NCBI RefSeq assembly: GCF_002355515.1 | Contig: NZ_AP014809.1 | Location: forward strand, 1,430,001-1,494,000 | Source: Methylorubrum populi | GTDB lineage: Bacteria; Pseudomonadota; Alphaproteobacteria; Rhizobiales; Beijerinckiaceae | Length of the DNA: 64,000 bases | Direction of reading: 5' to 3' | In this document: positions 60,708-64,000 of the stretch, piece after piece | How the letters are laid out: each line of letters opens with the position of its first letter | Numbering within the stretch: the stretch's first letter is position 1 | Translations under genes and position numbers: made by a program | Notes under the pieces: model-generated | Seen by the model: the letters and a program-made list of their open reading frames with translations, nothing else | The model's database searches: none | What the model was told of the DNA's origin: nothing

Positions 60708-63143
60708 ATGCTGGATTCCGTCCGGATCTCGCTCAAGGTTCTGAATGCGGCCCAGCTCGCCCTGATCGCGGCGGCGGCCCTTCTGCTGGCCTGGATCGGG
60801 GCCGCGATCGTCGGGGCGGGCCCGGCCGCGGACGGGGCGCAGCGGACCGCCCTGACGGGCGCGCGGGCCTTCGCGGAAGCGGTCAATGCGGAGCTGCACG
60901 GCAGCGTCGCGCAGGCGCGGACCCTCGCGCTGCTGCTGCGCCCCGGCGACCCGGCGCTGGGCGAGGCCGACCGCGCCACCCTGCTGCGCGACTGGCTCAC
61001 CCTCAACCCGCGCTACGGGGATGCCGCCCTGATCGGTGCGGACGGGAGCGTGCGGGCTGCCGCCGATTCGCGCCGGACCGGCAGCAGCGTCGCCCGTCAG
61101 CCCTGGTTCGCCCGGGCGCGCAACGCGGAGATCGTCATCGCGACCAATGGCGGTGACGAGACCGCCCCGTTCGACGTCATCCTGTCCCTCGGGATGCCCG
61201 GCCGCTCCGACCGGATCCAGCTCCGCGCCGGCCCCGCCTTCCTCGAAATCGGCCCGCGCCTGCGTCAGGCGCTCGACCTGCCCGACAGCATCGTCTTCAC
61301 GGTGCGCGGCGCCGACGGGCGGGTGCTCGCGGGCAGCGCGTCCGCGCCCTGGGGCGAGCACCGCACGGCTTCGGTGCCGGTCCAGGGCGGACGCGAGCTC
61401 GGCAGCCCCGGCTGGGTGGTGACCGCCTTCGCGCCTGCGGCCGCAGCGGCGGGCACGCTCCCGGACGGGCGCGTCCTGGCGCTGGCCCTCGCCGTGGTGG
61501 GCGCGGCCGCCGCGCTCGGCTACGCCCTGGGCGGCCGGGCCTCGCAGCCGCTGCAGCGCCTCGCCGCCGACGAGGCCGGGCCGGACGAGGCGGCCTCGTC
61601 GCCGGTGCGCGAGATCGCGGCCCTGAGCGAGGCGGTCACCGGCCGCTCCCGGAGCCGCGAGGCGGCGCTGGCGCTGGCGGGAACCGGCCTCGACCGGATC
61701 AAGGGCCGGCTCCAGACCTTCGAGGCGATGTCCGGTTGGACCTGCTGGGAGATCGATCCGGAGACACGTCGGGTCGTCTGGTCGGATGCCGACAGCACCG
61801 GGACGGCGGCGGCCTCGGACCACGCCGCCGATCTGTCCGACCTCGCCGCGTGGTTCGAGCCGGAGGATCGCCCGCTCCTCGACCTCACCCTCGACGCCGC
61901 GCGCCGGGCGGACGGTCCGCACGACGTGGTGCTGCGCGCCCGCGCCGAGGGTGGCGCCCCCATTCCCGAGGCGGAGCGCCGGGTGCTGGTGCGCTTCCTG
62001 CGCGAGGCCGGCGACGGCCGCCGCATCCATGCCCTCAGCCGGGCGATCGAGGACGGCGTCTCGGAGACGCCCTCCGGCTTGAACGAGCGGCGGCGCAACG
62101 CCGTCCTGCGCCGTGTCACCGACGGCATCGTCCACGACTTCAACGACGTGCTGACGATCGTGACCGCCAATCTCGGCACCCTGCGCCGCCGCCACGGCCT
62201 GGCGCCGGAGCCGGCGCGCCTCGTCGACGCGGCGCTCGCCGGTGCCGGGCGCGGAGCGGCGCTGACCCGTCGGATGCTCAGCCTCGTGCGCGGCGAGGAG
62301 GGGGGAATTGCCGAATGCGACGTCGGCACGAGCGTCGAGGCCGCCCTCGCCTTCATGCAGGCCAACGTGCTGCGCGACGTGCCGGTCATCAACCGCGTTC
62401 CCGGCGACCTGCCGAAGGTACTGTGCGCCGAGCGCATCCTCGAACTCGTCCTGCTCAACCTCGCCTTCCATTTCCGCGACCACGGGCTTCGCGGCTTCGC
62501 GGTCGGCGCCGCCGCCGAGCACGGGGGCGAGGCGGAGGCGGGCTTCGGCCTGCCGCCGGGGCCTTGCGTGCGCCTCCTCATCGCCAGCGGGCAGCACGAG
62601 CCCGGCCGGCAGGCGCCGTCCCCGCTGCGGCCCGGATCCCTGGAGACGGTGGCCCGGCTCCTCGCCGAGATCGAGGCCGGCTGGCACCTCGTCTCGGACG
62701 GGACCGGCGAGGACGCCTTCGTCGCCGAGATCTGGCTGAGGGCCACCGGGCGGGGGGCGGAGGAGCCGCCGCTGTGGCAGCCCGCCCTGCGCGTCCTCCT
62801 CGTGGAGAGCGACAGCCTCGTCCGGGCGAGCGTGGCCGAGGCGCTGGCCGATCTCGGCCACGAGGTGGTCCAGGCGGCCTCGGGCGAGCACGCGCTGGCC
62901 CTGCTGTGCGAGAGCGCGGCCTACGACGCCATGGTGGCCGACCAGTCGATGCCGGTGATGACCGGCCTCCAGCTCGCCGCGACCGTGGTCGAGCGCTATC
63001 CGGACATCCGCATCATCCTGGCGAGCCCGCATGGGCACCTCCCGGCGGCGGCTCGGCAGTTCCTGCAGCTGGAAAAGCCGTTCCGCCCGGACGATCTCGC
63101 GGCGGTCCTGAGCGCGACGGCCCCGCAGATGCGGGCAGCCTAG
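60708..63143 (+). CDS. Hybrid sensor histidine kinase, degenerate ATP-binding domain
   Basis: 811 aa from the ATG at 60708. An N-terminal membrane helix ('LIAAAALLLAWIGAAIVGAG'), a periplasmic Cache-like sensor (about 45-245) and a second helix near 255-280 come first. A PAS-like segment ('FEAMSGWTCWEIDPETRRVV') and a phospho-acceptor H-box ('DGIVHDFNDVLTIVTANLG') follow. The ATPase domain lacks the normal N-box Asn ('LVLLNLAFHFRDHGLRG') and clear G-boxes. A C-terminal receiver has 'RVLLVESDSLV', phospho-Asp in 'MVADQSMPVMTG' and Lys in 'LEKPF'. It may accept or transfer phosphate but probably does not bind ATP normally. Confidence 0.85.
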   Translation: MLDSVRISLKVLNAAQLALIAAAALLLAWIGAAIVGAGPAADGAQRTALTGARAFAEAVNAELHGSVAQARTLALLLRPGDPALGEADRATLLRDWLTLNPRYGDAALIGADGSVRAAADSRRTGSSVARQPWFARARNAEIVIATNGGDETAPFDVILSLGMPGRSDRIQLRAGPAFLEIGPRLRQALDLPDSIVFTVRGADGRVLAGSASAPWGEHRTASVPVQGGRELGSPGWVVTAFAPAAAAAGTLPDGRVLALALAVVGAAAALGYALGGRASQPLQRLAADEAGPDEAASSPVREIAALSEAVTGRSRSREAALALAGTGLDRIKGRLQTFEAMSGWTCWEIDPETRRVVWSDADSTGTAAASDHAADLSDLAAWFEPEDRPLLDLTLDAARRADGPHDVVLRARAEGGAPIPEAERRVLVRFLREAGDGRRIHALSRAIEDGVSETPSGLNERRRNAVLRRVTDGIVHDFNDVLTIVTANLGTLRRRHGLAPEPARLVDAALAGAGRGAALTRRMLSLVRGEEGGIAECDVGTSVEAALAFMQANVLRDVPVINRVPGDLPKVLCAERILELVLLNLAFHFRDHGLRGFAVGAAAEHGGEAEAGFGLPPGPCVRLLIASGQHEPGRQAPSPLRPGSLETVARLLAEIEAGWHLVSDGTGEDAFVAEIWLRATGRGAEEPPLWQPALRVLLVESDSLVRASVAEALADLGHEVVQAASGEHALALLCESAAYDAMVADQSMPVMTGLQLAATVVERYPDIRIILASPHGHLPAAARQFLQLEKPFRPDDLAAVLSATAPQMRAA

Positions 63144-63192
63144 AGCGCATTCCGACGAAGTGGTCACCGGTTCGTCGAAAGAAGGCGCGCCA
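63143..63192 (+). repeat. Short dispersed repeat (GACGAAGTG...CGTCGAAAG type)
   Basis: gagcgcattccgacgaagtg continues into a ttcgtcgaaagaaggcgcg arm. It is a hairpin-forming repeat of a kind I have seen in many alphaproteobacterial intergenic regions; only this copy is in the window. It starts at the stop of the sensor kinase gene and may act in transcript ending. Confidence 0.45.
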
Positions 63193-63397
63193 AAACAATG
63201 AGCGAGAGACGCCGGCCTGATGCAATCAGGTCGGATACGGCTCGAGCGCCGGCCGCCCCTATCGGCAGCGCCCTGTCGCGGCCGTCTCGCGGATAGGCGC
63301 GCAGCTGAGCCGAACAACTTTTCCAGTTTCCGAGAGGCTCCTGTTAACCGTGGGGGCCGATAAATCGGTGTGTAGCGTGTGCGTATCCGAGGATCGA

Positions 63398-64000
63398 ATG
63401 GCTGTGGCTTCTCGCAACCATCAACGGACTCCCGGGAATCTCTGTGTTCTTGCCTGCGGCCTCGCGGCCGTGTTGGCGGCTCCGGCGCGGGCCGCCGACC
63501 TGCCGGCTTCCGCGCCCGCGGCGACGGGCGTCGATTGGTACACCGGCGCGCAGGCGCAGGCGGTCGACGACAGCTGGGCGGTGGCCGTCGACGGGTCGAC
63601 CAGCATCACGTCGAATTCCTCGGCCTTCGGCTCCGTCACCGTGACGACGGCGCTCGGCAGCCCGCCGACGGTGAGCGGCGCGCGGGTGCGCGTCGAGGGC
63701 GTGGCCGGCACCTACTCCTATCCCGGGCAGGCCGTCGGCGCCCGGGTCACCGGCTACCAGCAGGAGGGCTCGCTGCTCGCCGGCTACGAGTGGATCTGGC
63801 GCGACGCGGCGCTGGCCGGCTATATCGGCTTCAACGTCCGCAGCAACCAGCTCTCGATTCCCGATCCCGGCAACCCCGTCGTCGGCACCGGCGTCGGCCT
63901 GAAGGTGGCGGGCAATTTCTACGCGACGCCGACCGACCGGACCATGGTCTCGGCCTACGGCTCCTATTCGACCAAGTTCAATGCGTACTATTCCCGCTTC
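63398..64000 (+). CDS. BcsS-like outer-membrane protein, 5' part
   Basis: 201 codons from the ATG at 63398 run open to the window end. A signal peptide ('LACGLAAVLAAPARAADLPA') leads a beta-strand-rich, aromatic barrel-like protein ('GVDWYTGAQAQAVDDSWAVA', 'LLAGYEWIWRDAALAGYIGF', 'GVGLKVAGNFYATPTDRTMV'). This resembles BcsS proteins that accompany cellulose synthesis in alphaproteobacteria. The C-terminus is outside, and no bcs genes are visible, so the assignment is tentative. Confidence 0.6.
   Translation, partial: MAVASRNHQRTPGNLCVLACGLAAVLAAPARAADLPASAPAATGVDWYTGAQAQAVDDSWAVAVDGSTSITSNSSAFGSVTVTTALGSPPTVSGARVRVEGVAGTYSYPGQAVGARVTGYQQEGSLLAGYEWIWRDAALAGYIGFNVRSNQLSIPDPGNPVVGTGVGLKVAGNFYATPTDRTMVSAYGSYSTKFNAYYSRF

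Overview
The window is GC-rich (roughly 70%) and densely coded. Gene families, codon use and the type III secretion gene order point to an alphaproteobacterium of the Hyphomicrobiales, most like Methylobacterium/Methylorubrum. That assignment is inferred from content, with no marker gene to confirm it. There is no tRNA, rRNA or CRISPR array that I can see.

Region 1 (1-2,000) is a decayed edge: an AraC regulator, two abutting insertion-sequence fragments (IS3-type and IS5-type) and the 3' end of an Ntn-type amide hydrolase.

Region 2 (about 2,000-26,700) is the centrepiece, a rhizobial-type (Rhc/Nol) non-flagellar type III secretion system (T3SS). A minus-strand operon sctI-J-K-L-N-O-Q-R-S-T-U (16,382 to 7,787) is divergent from a plus-strand set: NolW-like secretin N-domain, two small glycine-rich proteins, sctD, an unknown gene, a TPR protein and sctV. 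A Tad-type secretin with a CpaD-like lipoprotein (4,443-1,982) probably supplies the missing secretin pore, as RhcC2 and its lipoprotein neighbour do in rhizobia. Each arm ends in a nuclease toxin followed by immunity-type genes. After sctU there is a restriction-endonuclease-fold toxin (broken by two apparent 1-nt frameshifts), three tandem copies of a novel small gene, a stub of a fourth, and a decayed second immunity-like gene. After sctV there is an 1110-aa DUF4781-like protein with a C-terminal DNA/RNA non-specific nuclease and a YezG-like partner. A shared 28-bp motif resembling rhizobial tts boxes lies before sctI, the NolW-like gene, the small-protein genes and the first toxin, which ties the toxin to the secretion regulon. 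SctU lacks the NPTH self-cleavage motif.

Region 3 (26,850-30,100) holds a DUF4198 gene, head-to-head remnants of a TonB receptor and an ammonium transporter, and a DegP protease. Region 4 (30,400-36,200) has a MarR-FUSC-DUF1656-HlyD efflux operon, then a tandem glycine riboswitch before an L,D-transpeptidase gene and a UPF0126 (proposed glycine transporter) gene. Region 5 (36,400-42,600) has a CheB-type esterase, a CheB-CheR-PAS-HWE kinase fusion and a single-domain response regulator. Region 6 (42,800-48,200) is a TetR-controlled RND efflux pair.

Region 7 (48,200-57,800) is a low-oxygen module: a NikR-like regulator without the canonical nickel ligands, a UspA protein with a cytochrome c, an FNR-like regulator, cydDC and cydABX. 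FNR-type sites lie before uspA and between cydD and cydA. A 106-bp palindromic repeat sits in frame inside cydD, with a second copy near 48.8 kb. Region 8 (57,800-64,000) has a DeoR regulator, an amidase, a degenerate hybrid sensor kinase and the start of a BcsS-like outer-membrane protein cut by the window end.
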